A stretch of DNA of 9,853 nt from Comamonadaceae bacterium (GCA_947374705.1 CANCDA010000088.1:1-9853); one strand, 5' to 3'; shown: positions 1 through 6,508, counted from the stretch's first letter. The notes: generated from the letters alone by a model not told the origin. A program made the numbers and translations.

Positions 1-953
1 TCGTATTGCCAGGGCAGGTCTTGTCCCGGCTTGAAACCCAGTAGTGAATTGGTATAGCCCGCAGCGTAACTGCCCATGGGTATGCCGATGAGTGCGGCCT
101 GTTCGCCGCTGGCGAAGCGCTTGCGCAGGGCCACCCAGTAGCCATCGGGCAATTGATGGGGCAATAAGGGCAAGGCAGTTTCTGGCGCCACGATGAGCGA
201 TGCGGTGTTGCGGCCCAGCTGTTCGGCATACCAGTTCAACGCCTGTGGGACGCCTGTGCCCACTTCAAATTTTTCGTTTTGAGGGATGTTGCCTTGAAGC
301 AGCGCCACCGGCAACTTGCCTGCGGAGACAGACCACTCAAACTCAAGCCACGGTGCAATCAACAGCAAGGCCACGGCGAGCAAGGCGCTGAACTTGTGAC
401 GAAACCCGCTTCGCAAGCCTTGTGCGAATGCCATGGCCAGCCCCGCGGCGATGGCACTGATGCCGTACACCCCCAAACACGCTGCGACAGAAGCCAAGGG
501 CCCATCCCCATGCGCATAGCCGCCGCCACCCCAACCGAAGCCTGTCAACCACTGACCACGCGCCAGTTCAGCCAAAAGCCAAAGCGAGGCAAACAACGCG
601 ACTCGCAAGGCCAAGCTGCTGCGGCTCGCTAGCCTGACATACAAGCCGCAAGCGACGGCGTAGTACAAAGCCAGCACGCCTGCGAGCCCCAACACCGCCA
701 AGCTTGCGAGCCAAGCCGACAAGCCGCCGAAGGTGTGCATGGAGATGTACAACCACCAAAAGCTGCAGCCCAGCCAAGCCGTGGCAAACAAGAAGCCATG
801 GCGTGCCGCCGTCTTAGGGCTGATGCTGCGTTCTAGCTGCCATGCCAAAACGGCCAGAGACACAATTTGCAGCCACCAGTGGGTTTGCCCATCGAGCGGT
901 GAGCCCATAGACCACGCTTGCAGCCCACCGGCGAGAAGCGAGACACTCAGCAT
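1..953 (-). CDS. lnt: Apolipoprotein N-acyltransferase, N-terminal part (cut by window edge)
   Basis: Partial gene: about 317 codons are present, the 3' end lies beyond position 1, and the family is usually near 500 residues. Lnt is an inner-membrane enzyme that adds the third acyl chain to the N-terminal cysteine of lipoproteins, using phospholipid as donor. My own reading of the minus strand gives hydrophobic N-terminal segments (WWLQIVSLAVLAW, ATAWLGCSFWWLYISMHTFGG). Next come a loop of the type TGFGWGGGGYAHGDGPLASVA and the start of the nitrilase-like periplasmic domain, LLQGNIPQNEKF, matching the family's QGNIPQ signature. VAPETALP then holds the expected catalytic glutamate; the catalytic Lys and Cys fall outside the window. 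The ATG at 953-951 shares its A with the corC stop codon (TGATG), implying translational coupling. The reading frame is open throughout. The N-terminus is somewhat short, and an in-frame TTG just upstream is possible. Confidence 0.9.
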   Translation of the reverse strand, partial: MLSVSLLAGGLQAWSMGSPLDGQTHWWLQIVSLAVLAWQLERSISPKTAARHGFLFATAWLGCSFWWLYISMHTFGGLSAWLASLAVLGLAGVLALYYAVACGLYVRLASRSSLALRVALFASLWLLAELARGQWLTGFGWGGGGYAHGDGPLASVAACLGVYGISAIAAGLAMAFAQGLRSGFRHKFSALLAVALLLIAPWLEFEWSVSAGKLPVALLQGNIPQNEKFEVGTGVPQALNWYAEQLGRNTASLIVAPETALPLLPHQLPDGYWVALRKRFASGEQAALIGIPMGSYAAGYTNSLLGFKPGQDLPWQY

Positions 954-1828
954 CAAACACCGGCGTCTGTGAGATGAATGGGGGACACCTTGAACCACTT
1001 CACCGCGCCACCTTTGGTGTGAAGCACGTGAAAGTTCAACCCCGCCAATACGCAGTGCTCACCCCGTTTAGGGACATGCCCCATTTCATGCGCGATCAAG
1101 CCGCCAATGGTGTCGAAAGTTTTGTCCAAGCCTGCGTCATCAAACTGCACTTCAAAAGCCGCCTCCACCCGCTCCAACGCCGTGTAGCCGCTGACCCGAT
1201 AGGTTCGATCAGCCAAGCCAAAAATGTCACCATCGTCTTTGGCTTCATCGAACTCGTCTTCAATCTCGCCCACGATCTGTTCGAGCACGTCTTCAATCGT
1301 GACGAGGCCTGCGACGCGGCCAAATTCATCGATCACGATGGCTTGATGGTTGCGGTTGCCCCTGAAGTCACGCAGCAAATCATTCAATCGCTTGCTCTCT
1401 GGAATGAAGACCGCTGGTCTTAGCAAGGCGCGCAGATTCAACTCTGGGGCGCGTTGAAGCTTCAACAAGTCTTTGGCCAACAGGATGCCAATGATGTTCT
1501 CACGCGAGTCTTCATACACCGGAAATCGGGAGTGAGCCGTGTCGATGACCAGGTGCAGAATGTCGTCGTAAGGCGAGTTGATATTGACCAGATCCATGCG
1601 CGTGGCAGCAACCAGGACATCGCCAGCTGTCATTTGGGCCATCCGTATCACGCCTTCCAGCATGACGCGAGACTCAACACCGATGACATTGTTGTCTTCG
1701 GCTTCGGCCAAAGTTTTGATCAATTCAGCTGTTGTGTCGGGACCCGGATGTATCAGATCGATCAGTTTTTGCAGCAAACTGCGTTTTTCTTCTTTTTCAG
1801 AGGAACGGGCGGGCGAAGGTTCAGACAC
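953..1828 (-). CDS. corC: CorC/HlyC-family CBS-domain protein (magnesium/cobalt efflux associated)
   Basis: A protein of 291 residues, the usual length for soluble CorC. An acidic and basic N-terminal tail (about 1-65) is followed by a CBS-domain pair (about 66-195, including the SRFPVYEDSRENIIGIL and RNHQAIVIDEFGRVAGLVTIEDVLE regions). A C-terminal CorC_HlyC domain follows (about 205-288, with TFDTIGGLIAHEMGHVPKRGE). CBS pairs of this type bind adenine nucleotides. The family is linked to Mg/Co efflux and cation homeostasis, but its exact biochemical role is not settled. The start is a GTG at 1828-1826; I see no good Shine-Dalgarno in front of it, and the nearby ATG at 1852 is in another frame and stops at once. 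The stop overlaps the lnt start by one base. The corC-lnt pairing is common in proteobacteria, which supports both calls. Confidence 0.92.
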   Translation of the reverse strand: MSEPSPARSSEKEEKRSLLQKLIDLIHPGPDTTAELIKTLAEAEDNNVIGVESRVMLEGVIRMAQMTAGDVLVAATRMDLVNINSPYDDILHLVIDTAHSRFPVYEDSRENIIGILLAKDLLKLQRAPELNLRALLRPAVFIPESKRLNDLLRDFRGNRNHQAIVIDEFGRVAGLVTIEDVLEQIVGEIEDEFDEAKDDGDIFGLADRTYRVSGYTALERVEAAFEVQFDDAGLDKTFDTIGGLIAHEMGHVPKRGEHCVLAGLNFHVLHTKGGAVKWFKVSPIHLTDAGV

Positions 1829-1951
1829 AAAGGGGATGCACGATGCACATGGGTTTCGATGCTTCTAGGATAGCGCATTGGAAAGATGGCGTGTGAATTC
1901 CAAGCAAATTCCAGGCATTGCGCTTGCGCGATGGGTTGATAGAGCTTCCCA

Positions 1952-3163
1952 TCACTTGGTTAGCAAGCGCATGGCCTCTTCCAGGCCTTTTAGCGTCAAG
2001 GGGAACATGCGCTGGTTCATGAGTTGCTGGATCACAGCGATGCTTTGGCGGTACTGCCACACGCCTTGCGGCTCGGGGTTGATCCAGACGAATTTGGGGA
2101 AGGTGGTGGTCAGGCGTTGCAGCCACTCGACTCCGGCTTCTTCGTTGTTGTATTCCACGCTGCCGCCGGGCTGCAAAATCTCATAGGGGCTCATGGTGGC
2201 GTCACCGACAAAGATGAGTTTGTAGTCTTTGTTGTACTTGCGCAGGATGTCCCAGGTGGGGAACTTTTCGCTGTAGCGGCGGCGGTTGTTCTTCCACATG
2301 AAGTCATACACGCAGTTGTGGAAGTAGTAGAACTCGATGTGCTTGAACTCGGTCTTGGCCGCGCTGAAGAGTTCTTCCACCCGCGCGATGTGCTCGTCCA
2401 TGGTGCCGCCCACGTCCATGAGCAGCAGCACCTTGACGTTGTTGTGGCGCTCGGGCCGCATCTTGATATCCAGGTAGCCAGCGTTTGCGGCGGTGGAGCG
2501 GATGGTGTCGTCCAGGTCCAGCTCGTCCTCGTGGCCTTCACGTGCGAACTTGCGCAGACGGCGCAAGGCCACCTTGATGTTGCGCGTGCCCAGCTCCTGC
2601 GTGTCGTCGTAGTCTTTGTAGGCGCGTTGGTCCCAGACTTTCACCGCACTCTTTTGTCCGCCCTTACCGCCGATACGGATGCCCTGCGGGTTGTAGCCGC
2701 TGTTGCCAAAGGGGGAGGTGCCGCCGGTGCCTATCCATTTGGAGCCGCCTTCGTGGCGCTCCTTCTGTTCTTCAAAACGTTTTTTGAGCGTCTCCATCAG
2801 CTCGTCCCAACCCATTTTTTCGATTTTGGCGCGCTCCTCCGGGCTCAGGTTGAGTTCGAGATTTTTACGCAGCCACTCCAGCGGAATATCCTGGGTGAAG
2901 TCGGTCAGCATCTCCACGCCCTTAAAGTAGGCGGCGAAGGCGCGGTCGAACTTGTCGTAGTGTTTTTCGTCCTTCACCAGCGTAGTGCGGCTCAGGTAGT
3001 AGAAGTCGTCAATCTTGTAACCGGTGGGCTCGGCGTCGCTCTCAGGCGCAGGCATCTTGGGGCCAACCACGCCTGCTTTCAAGGCTTCAAGCAGCGTGAG
3101 GTACTCCTTGACCGAAACGGGGAGTTTGGCGGCGCGCAGGGTGTAGAAGAAGTCGATGAGCAT
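1952..3163 (-). CDS. CoxE-like VWA-domain protein, partner of MoxR ATPase
   Basis: A protein of 403 residues. A charged, mostly helical N-terminal half (1-135) leads into a glycine-rich linker (about 139-172) and then a von Willebrand A domain (about 243-400). The MIDAS-equivalent strand reads VKVLLLMDVGGTMDEH, with D250, G252 and T254 where classical VWA domains have DxSxS, so the metal site is altered. A second candidate MIDAS region is FVGDATMSPYE, around D321. Proteins of this class (CoxE, YehP/ViaA-like) work with MoxR AAA+ ATPases to mature or remodel metalloenzymes and other complexes. The obvious partner is the MoxR gene at 4854-5708, but about 1.7 kb of other genes separates the two. 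The ATG at 3163 lies 33 bp after vapC and has no evident Shine-Dalgarno. The substrate cannot be told from this window. Confidence 0.82.
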   Translation of the reverse strand: MLIDFFYTLRAAKLPVSVKEYLTLLEALKAGVVGPKMPAPESDAEPTGYKIDDFYYLSRTTLVKDEKHYDKFDRAFAAYFKGVEMLTDFTQDIPLEWLRKNLELNLSPEERAKIEKMGWDELMETLKKRFEEQKERHEGGSKWIGTGGTSPFGNSGYNPQGIRIGGKGGQKSAVKVWDQRAYKDYDDTQELGTRNIKVALRRLRKFAREGHEDELDLDDTIRSTAANAGYLDIKMRPERHNNVKVLLLMDVGGTMDEHIARVEELFSAAKTEFKHIEFYYFHNCVYDFMWKNNRRRYSEKFPTWDILRKYNKDYKLIFVGDATMSPYEILQPGGSVEYNNEEAGVEWLQRLTTTFPKFVWINPEPQGVWQYRQSIAVIQQLMNQRMFPLTLKGLEEAMRLLTK

Positions 3164-3196
3164 GGGTGTTGCGCCAGTGTGTTGTGCAGGGGCCGG

Positions 3197-3610
3197 TTAG
3201 GCTTCAAGCCAGTTCTCAACTTTGAGCTTTGACACGCGTTTGAATTCTCGAACGTTGTTGGTGACCAGGGTCATGTCGGCGGCCAGGGCGTGTGAGGCGA
3301 TCCAGAGGTCGTTGGCACCGATGGGCGTGCCTGCTGCTTCGAGCTTTGTTCGTGTCAAGCCGTAGTGGTGGGCTGAATCCGCTGGAAGGGGATGGACGCG
3401 CACGGCGAGAAGCAGCGCATCAAGATGTTTGCGAAGTAGCTGGGAGCGGCGACTCGACCCTAGCTTTTCCAGGCCGTAGTGGAGTTCACCCAGGCTGACC
3501 ACCGAGATCGCCAGATGATGAGGTGGGCTGTCCAGAATGCGCTGCACCAGCGGTTCTGAGGAACGGCGCACAAAATAGCTGACGATGTTGGTGTCCAGCA
3601 GGTAAGTCAT
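3197..3610 (-). CDS. vapC: VapC-type PIN-domain ribonuclease toxin
   Basis: A 137-residue single PIN domain, the normal VapC length. The expected acidic metal-binding residues are visible: D6 in YLLDTNIV, E42 in SLGELHYG and D101 in GANDLWIA, with the TNN motif at 117-119 before REF. All are intact, so the toxin looks catalytically competent. VapC toxins are Mg-dependent endoribonucleases, often acting on tRNA or rRNA; the target here is unknown. The ATG overlaps the antitoxin stop in an ATGA arrangement (4 bp), the usual coupling for vapBC. The stop lies 33 bp before the VWA gene on the same strand, so read-through from the vapBC promoter into the VWA gene is possible. Confidence 0.93.
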   Translation of the reverse strand: MTYLLDTNIVSYFVRRSSEPLVQRILDSPPHHLAISVVSLGELHYGLEKLGSSRRSQLLRKHLDALLLAVRVHPLPADSAHHYGLTRTKLEAAGTPIGANDLWIASHALAADMTLVTNNVREFKRVSKLKVENWLEA

Positions 3611-3942
3611 TTGGTTTTGGATTTTTTACTGCTCAGCGTTCCAGTGCCTAACAGCGCATTCCAGTCACGTTCTTGAGGCGGCGGGTCATCCATCGTGGCC
3701 ATGATTCGATCCCAGTCGCGAGCATCTTCTTCGCTCATCGGCGCGAGTTGCTGAATGACGTCGCGCACCAGCAATGGTTTCTCTCGCAACACAATTTCAT
3801 CCCCACGCCGTGAAATCTCCACCGTCTTGCTGTTGAAGCGAAATTCTTTGGGCAGGCGCACGGCCTGGCTGTTGCCGGAGGTGAAGACGGTGGTGGTGCG
3901 GCTGGCTGTGGCCAGATTTTTGAGGGAAGTCGGTGCGTTCAT
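3607..3942 (-). CDS. vapB: VapB antitoxin, AbrB/SpoVT-type DNA-binding, with long C-terminal tail
   Basis: A protein of 111 residues. The swapped-hairpin AbrB/SpoVT domain spans about 16-57 and contains the diagnostic SGNSQAVRLPKEF, then VEISRRGDEIVLREKP. The C-terminal part (58-111: a DVIQQLAPMSEEDARDWDRIM helix, a PPP turn, a DWNALL segment and a lysine-rich end) should wrap and inhibit VapC. It is longer than in typical VapB proteins of about 75-85 residues. I chose the ATG at 3942 over the upstream in-frame ATG at 4053 for three reasons: it has an AGGAGG five bases before it, the longer version would begin inside the acetyltransferase gene, and it would also start upstream of the promoter. 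The stop overlaps the vapC start. Confidence 0.92.
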   Translation of the reverse strand: MNAPTSLKNLATASRTTTVFTSGNSQAVRLPKEFRFNSKTVEISRRGDEIVLREKPLLVRDVIQQLAPMSEEDARDWDRIMATMDDPPPQERDWNALLGTGTLSSKKSKTK

Positions 3943-3947
3943 GGCAG

Positions 3948-3953
3948 CCTCCT
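3948..3953 (-). promoter_or_regulatory. Strong Shine-Dalgarno (AGGAGG) of vapB
   Basis: On the minus strand AGGAGG is followed by CTGCC and then the vapB ATG, giving a five-base spacer. It fixes the antitoxin start at 3942. It is the strongest ribosome binding site seen in the window, in keeping with the need to make antitoxin in excess over the translationally coupled toxin. Confidence 0.85.
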
Positions 3954-3956
3954 GAG

Positions 3957-3978
3957 TGTATACACTGCAAGTATATAC
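3957..3978. promoter_or_regulatory. Tandem palindromes, likely VapB/VapBC operator
   Basis: There are two perfect 8-bp palindromes: TGTATACA (3957-3964) and GTATATAC (3971-3978), with centres 14 bp apart. The second overlaps the vapBC -10 box, and the first lies at the predicted transcription start and leader. Paired TA-rich palindromes over the promoter are typical of AbrB-type VapB autoregulation, in which VapBC complexes bind and repress. That this one is bound by VapB is inference. Confidence 0.68.
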
Positions 3979-3998
3979 ATTGACGGCATTGACTTCAA
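3970..3998 (-). promoter_or_regulatory. Sigma-70-type promoter of vapBC
   Basis: Reading the minus strand, TTGAAG (3998-3993) is separated by exactly 17 bp from TATACT (3975-3970), each close to consensus. The -35 box contains the TGA stop codon (3997-3995) of the preceding acetyltransferase gene. Transcription would start near 3963, giving a leader of about 20 nt before the vapB ATG. The call rests on sequence match and position only. Confidence 0.75.
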
Positions 3999-4591
3999 GT
4001 GCGAGGCTTGTCCCGCGTATAGAGCAGATGCGCCCGCACCTCCGGCCACTCACCCCGCGTCACGCTGTACATCACGGTGTCGCGGATGGTGCCGTCTCGG
4101 CGCAGGGCATGGCCTCGGATGACGCCGTCTTTTTTCGCGCCCAGTCGCTCGATGGCCGCTTGCGAGGCGAAGTTGAAGTTGTCGGTGCGCCAGCCCACCA
4201 CGTTGCAGTTCAAGGTGTCGAAAGCGTGGGTCAGCATCAGCAGCTTGCAAGTGGTGTTGAGGTGGCTGCGCTGCGCGCTCTTGGCGTACCAGGTGTAGCC
4301 AATCTCCACGCGTTTCACGGCGGGCAGGATGTCGTGGTAGCTGGTGCTGCCCAGCACCTTGCCACTGAACTCGTCCACCACGGCGAAGGCAAAGCGGTGG
4401 CCATCACTGCGGGCTTGCAAGGCGGTTTCGATGTAGGCGCGTGTCTCGTCCGGTGCAGGCACGGAGGTCACGCGCAATTGCCACAGTGCGCCGTCAGCGG
4501 CGGCGGTGCGCAGGCCGTCTTCGTGGGTCAGATCCAAGGGGATGAGTTGCACGCCACGCTGAGAGAGGGTGACTGGCTCGACAAAAGCCAT
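3995..4591 (-). CDS. GNAT-family N-acetyltransferase, RimL-like
   Basis: A 198-residue protein with the fold order of RimJ/RimL-type GNAT enzymes: an N-terminal ligand loop, a central strand RFAFAVVDEFSGKVLGSTSYHD (about 66-87), the IGYTWYAKSAQRSHLNTTCK region at 97-116, then WRTDNFNFASQAAIERLGA (134-152) and the ending DTVMYSVTRGEWPEV. In GNATs the loop near 107-113 binds the acetyl-CoA pyrophosphate. Here it reads QRSHLNT, without the usual glycines, as in some RimL-like subfamilies. Such proteins acetylate N-termini of ribosomal proteins, amino acids or small molecules; the substrate cannot be predicted. The ATG directly abuts the stop codon of the small membrane protein gene, so the two should be co-translated. 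Its 3' end supplies the -35 box of vapBC. Confidence 0.85.
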   Translation of the reverse strand: MAFVEPVTLSQRGVQLIPLDLTHEDGLRTAAADGALWQLRVTSVPAPDETRAYIETALQARSDGHRFAFAVVDEFSGKVLGSTSYHDILPAVKRVEIGYTWYAKSAQRSHLNTTCKLLMLTHAFDTLNCNVVGWRTDNFNFASQAAIERLGAKKDGVIRGHALRRDGTIRDTVMYSVTRGEWPEVRAHLLYTRDKPRT

Positions 4592-4837
4592 TCAGTTCCC
4601 CTTGCCCGTGCCATCATGATCGCCCGTGTCTTCGCTGCGTCGCCGCCAACGCCGCGCCAGTTGCAGGCCCAGCCCGCCGCCGATGCCCACCATCACGATG
4701 CCAAAAATACTGGCGTTGCCATAGCCTTCGGAAAAAATATCAAATCCCAGCAAGCGCCCCAGCCAGAAGCCCAGCAGCGCGCCGCCGACAAAGCCGACGG
4801 CGTCGGACAGACCTTCAATGAGTAAGTTTTTTTGCAT
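4592..4837 (-). CDS. Small glycine-rich two-helix membrane protein, unknown function
   Basis: An 81-residue protein I do not recognise. It has a short N-terminus, a first hydrophobic glycine-rich helix at about 12-31 (VGFVGGALLGFWLGRLLGF), a short loop (about 33-42) and a second helix at about 43-61 (IFGIVMVGIGGGLGLQL). A strongly basic stretch, ARRWRRRS, comes next, then an acidic, glycine-rich tail. By the positive-inside rule the ARRWRRRS end is probably cytoplasmic, with both termini inside. It starts 16 bp after the MoxR stop and ends directly before the acetyltransferase ATG, so it is very likely translated as part of that transcript. The spacing and lack of a competing frame support a real gene. 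A membrane anchor or partner for the ATPase is speculation. Confidence 0.72.
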   Translation of the reverse strand: MQKNLLIEGLSDAVGFVGGALLGFWLGRLLGFDIFSEGYGNASIFGIVMVGIGGGLGLQLARRWRRRSEDTGDHDGTGKGN

Positions 4838-4853
4838 AGTGCTTATCGGGTGT

Positions 4854-5708
4854 TTAGCGGTTGCGCTGGTTCATGAACACCAGCTTTTCAAACAGGGTCA
4901 CATCTTGCTCGTTTTTGAGCAGGGCGCCTACCAGCGGCGGCACGGTCACTTTATCGTCCTGGCTGTGCAGGGCTGTCAGTGAAATGTCCTCGGCCACCAA
5001 CAGCTTGAGCCAGTCCAGCAGTTCGCTGGTGGAGGGTTTTTTCTTCAGGCCCGGCAGGTTGCGCACGTCGAAGAAGGTCTTCATGGCCGCTGTGAGCAAC
5101 TCTTTTTTCAGGCCGGGGAAGTGCACGTCCACGATCTGCGTCATGGTGGTGGCGTCGGGGAACTTGATGTAGTGGAAGAAGCAGCGGCGCAGGAAAGCGT
5201 CCGGCAGTTCTTTCTCGTTGTTGGAGGTGATGAAGACCAGTGGTCGGTGCTTGGCCTTGATGAGTTCGCGGGTTTCGTAGCAGTAAAACTCCATGCGGTC
5301 GATCTCGCGCAGCAAGTCGTTGGGGAACTCGATATCGGCCTTGTCGATTTCGTCGATCAACAGCGCCACCGGCTGATCCGCGGTGAAGGCCTGCCACAGC
5401 ACGCCCTTGACGATGTAGTTGTGGATGTCTTTGACGCGTTGGCCGCCGTCCACATCGGCCAGTTGCGAGTCGCGCAGGCGGCTCACTGCGTCGTATTCGT
5501 ATAGACCCTGCTGGGCCTTGGTGGTGGATTTGATGTGCCACTGCAAGAGCGGCAGATTCAGCGCCTGGGCCACTTCCTCGGCCAGCATGGTCTTGCCGGT
5601 GCCGGGTTCGCCCTTGACGAGCAGGGGGCGTTTGAGTGTGATGGCGGCGTTGACCGACAGCATCAGGTCTTGCGTGGCGACGTAGGTTTGGGTTCCGTGG
5701 AATTTCAT
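4854..5708 (-). CDS. MoxR-family AAA+ ATPase
   Basis: A 284-residue protein with a complete AAA+ core. The Walker A is GEPGTGKT (33-40) and the Walker B is LLIDEIDKAD (116-125, with D119 and E120). Sensor 1 is TSNN (161-164), and an arginine-finger candidate lies in FLRRCFF (R174/R175). The C-terminal lid carries a KKKPSTSELLDWLKLL segment. The Walker B form, with IDKA and the following helix FPNDLLREIDRMEF, is typical of MoxR. MoxR proteins act as chaperone-like ATPases that, with a VWA-domain partner, activate or insert cofactors into enzymes. The expected partner is the VWA gene at 1952-3163. The start codon at 5708 lacks a visible Shine-Dalgarno. A weak -10-like TATATC on the minus strand overlaps the divergent cytochrome promoter, but I do not count it as a supported promoter. 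Confidence 0.9.
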   Translation of the reverse strand: MKFHGTQTYVATQDLMLSVNAAITLKRPLLVKGEPGTGKTMLAEEVAQALNLPLLQWHIKSTTKAQQGLYEYDAVSRLRDSQLADVDGGQRVKDIHNYIVKGVLWQAFTADQPVALLIDEIDKADIEFPNDLLREIDRMEFYCYETRELIKAKHRPLVFITSNNEKELPDAFLRRCFFHYIKFPDATTMTQIVDVHFPGLKKELLTAAMKTFFDVRNLPGLKKKPSTSELLDWLKLLVAEDISLTALHSQDDKVTVPPLVGALLKNEQDVTLFEKLVFMNQRNR

Positions 5709-5759
5709 GGTGCGGCGCGGTGGGGTGAAGGTGTGCGGTAAAGGGGGGCGGGGGCTAGA

Positions 5760-5765
5760 TATAAT
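5760..5765 (+). promoter_or_regulatory. Perfect TATAAT -10 box of the cytochrome c gene
   Basis: TATAAT at 5760-5765 lies 44 bp before the chosen ATG at 5810. No TTGACA-like hexamer sits 16-18 bp upstream; that place holds GGTAAA and a G-rich tract. Transcription would begin near 5772. This leaves the TTG at 5777 with almost no leader and so favours the ATG at 5810 as the start. The missing -35 suggests a weak or activator-dependent promoter. Confidence 0.6.
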
Positions 5766-5809
5766 GGGCGGCTAATTTGAACCAAATACCGGCTGATTGT
5801 CCTCGCAAA

Positions 5810-6493
5810 ATGAACAAACTGTTGCTGACGCTACTCCCCCTGGTCCTCGCTGCTGCCTCGACCTTTTCCGCCCACGCACAAGACGCCAAGGGTGACGCCC
5901 AAGCGGGCCAGAAAAAAATCGCCATGTGCATTGGCTGCCACGGCATCCCTGGCTACCAGGCCAGCTTCCCCGAGGTGCACAAGGTGCCGATGATCTCTGG
6001 CCAGGGTGCCAAGTACATCGTGTCCGCTCTGGGCGCGTACAAAAAAGGCGAGCGCAAGCACCCCACCATGCGAGCCATTGCCGACTCCTTGACCGATCAA
6101 GACATGGCCGATTTGGGCGCCTACTATGAAGGCCACGGCAAGGTGGCGGGCTCTACCGCACCCGAAGCTGCCAAGGCGACTGAGCCCTCTGCCAAAGTGG
6201 CCGAGTTGCTGAAAAAAGGCACTTGCGTGGCCTGCCATGGCGACAACTTCAGCAAGCCGATTGACCCCAGCTACCCCAAAATTGCAGGCCAGCACGCTGA
6301 CTATCTGTTTGTTGCCCTCAAAGCCTATAAGGCCGAAGGCTATGCCACTTGGGGTCGCAGCAACGGTGTGATGGCCGGCATGGCCAAGCAGTTCTCCAAC
6401 GCCGAACTCAAAGAGCTGGCCAAGTACATCAGCACCCAGCAAGGTGAGCTCAAAACCATACCGCAACCGCGCGTGCACTCCGCAGCGCACTAA
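5810..6493 (+). CDS. Periplasmic di-haem cytochrome c, c4-like
   Basis: A 227-residue precursor counted from the ATG at 5810. The Sec signal peptide is MNKLLLTLLPLVLAAASTFSAHA, with cleavage predicted after AHA (residue 23). Two haem-binding motifs follow, CIGCH (40-44) and CVACH (138-142), each starting a cytochrome c domain. The distal methionines fall in the parallel segments HPTMRAIADSLTDQD (M86) and GVMAGMAKQFSNAEL (M187 by alignment with the first). The SGQGAKYIVSALGAYKKGER and AGQHADYLFVALKAYKAEG stretches repeat the same pattern, showing that the two domains arose by duplication. Proteins of this type carry electrons to terminal oxidases or other periplasmic acceptors. An in-frame TTG at 5777 would add eleven residues before the signal peptide and is less likely. 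No strong Shine-Dalgarno precedes the ATG. A strong terminator follows the stop. Confidence 0.9.
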   Translation: MNKLLLTLLPLVLAAASTFSAHAQDAKGDAQAGQKKIAMCIGCHGIPGYQASFPEVHKVPMISGQGAKYIVSALGAYKKGERKHPTMRAIADSLTDQDMADLGAYYEGHGKVAGSTAPEAAKATEPSAKVAELLKKGTCVACHGDNFSKPIDPSYPKIAGQHADYLFVALKAYKAEGYATWGRSNGVMAGMAKQFSNAELKELAKYISTQQGELKTIPQPRVHSAAH

Positions 6494-6508
6494 GCTTCTC
6501 GCGCTCAC

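Noticed and set aside
1878..1913. TTGGAA/TTCCAA inverted repeat and repeated AATTCCA between the VWA gene and corC
   Set aside because: Six- and seven-base matches in about 120 bp are expected by chance; there is no T run or promoter spacing to support a terminator or operator.
2024..3232. 402-codon plus-strand open frame opposite the VWA gene
   Set aside because: Its composition is Val/Ala/Leu-rich shadow sequence, and the minus strand encodes a convincing VWA protein.
3607..4053. Longer VapB starting at 4053 (148 residues)
   Set aside because: It would begin inside the acetyltransferase gene and upstream of the promoter; the ATG at 3942 has an AGGAGG at ideal spacing.
3956..4825. 289-codon plus-strand open frame opposite the acetyltransferase and small membrane protein
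   Set aside because: No recognisable domain; both minus-strand genes it covers fit families or have tight operon spacing.
5777..5809. TTG start of the cytochrome c gene at 5777
   Set aside because: It adds a polar stretch before the signal peptide and lies only about five bases from the predicted transcript start.
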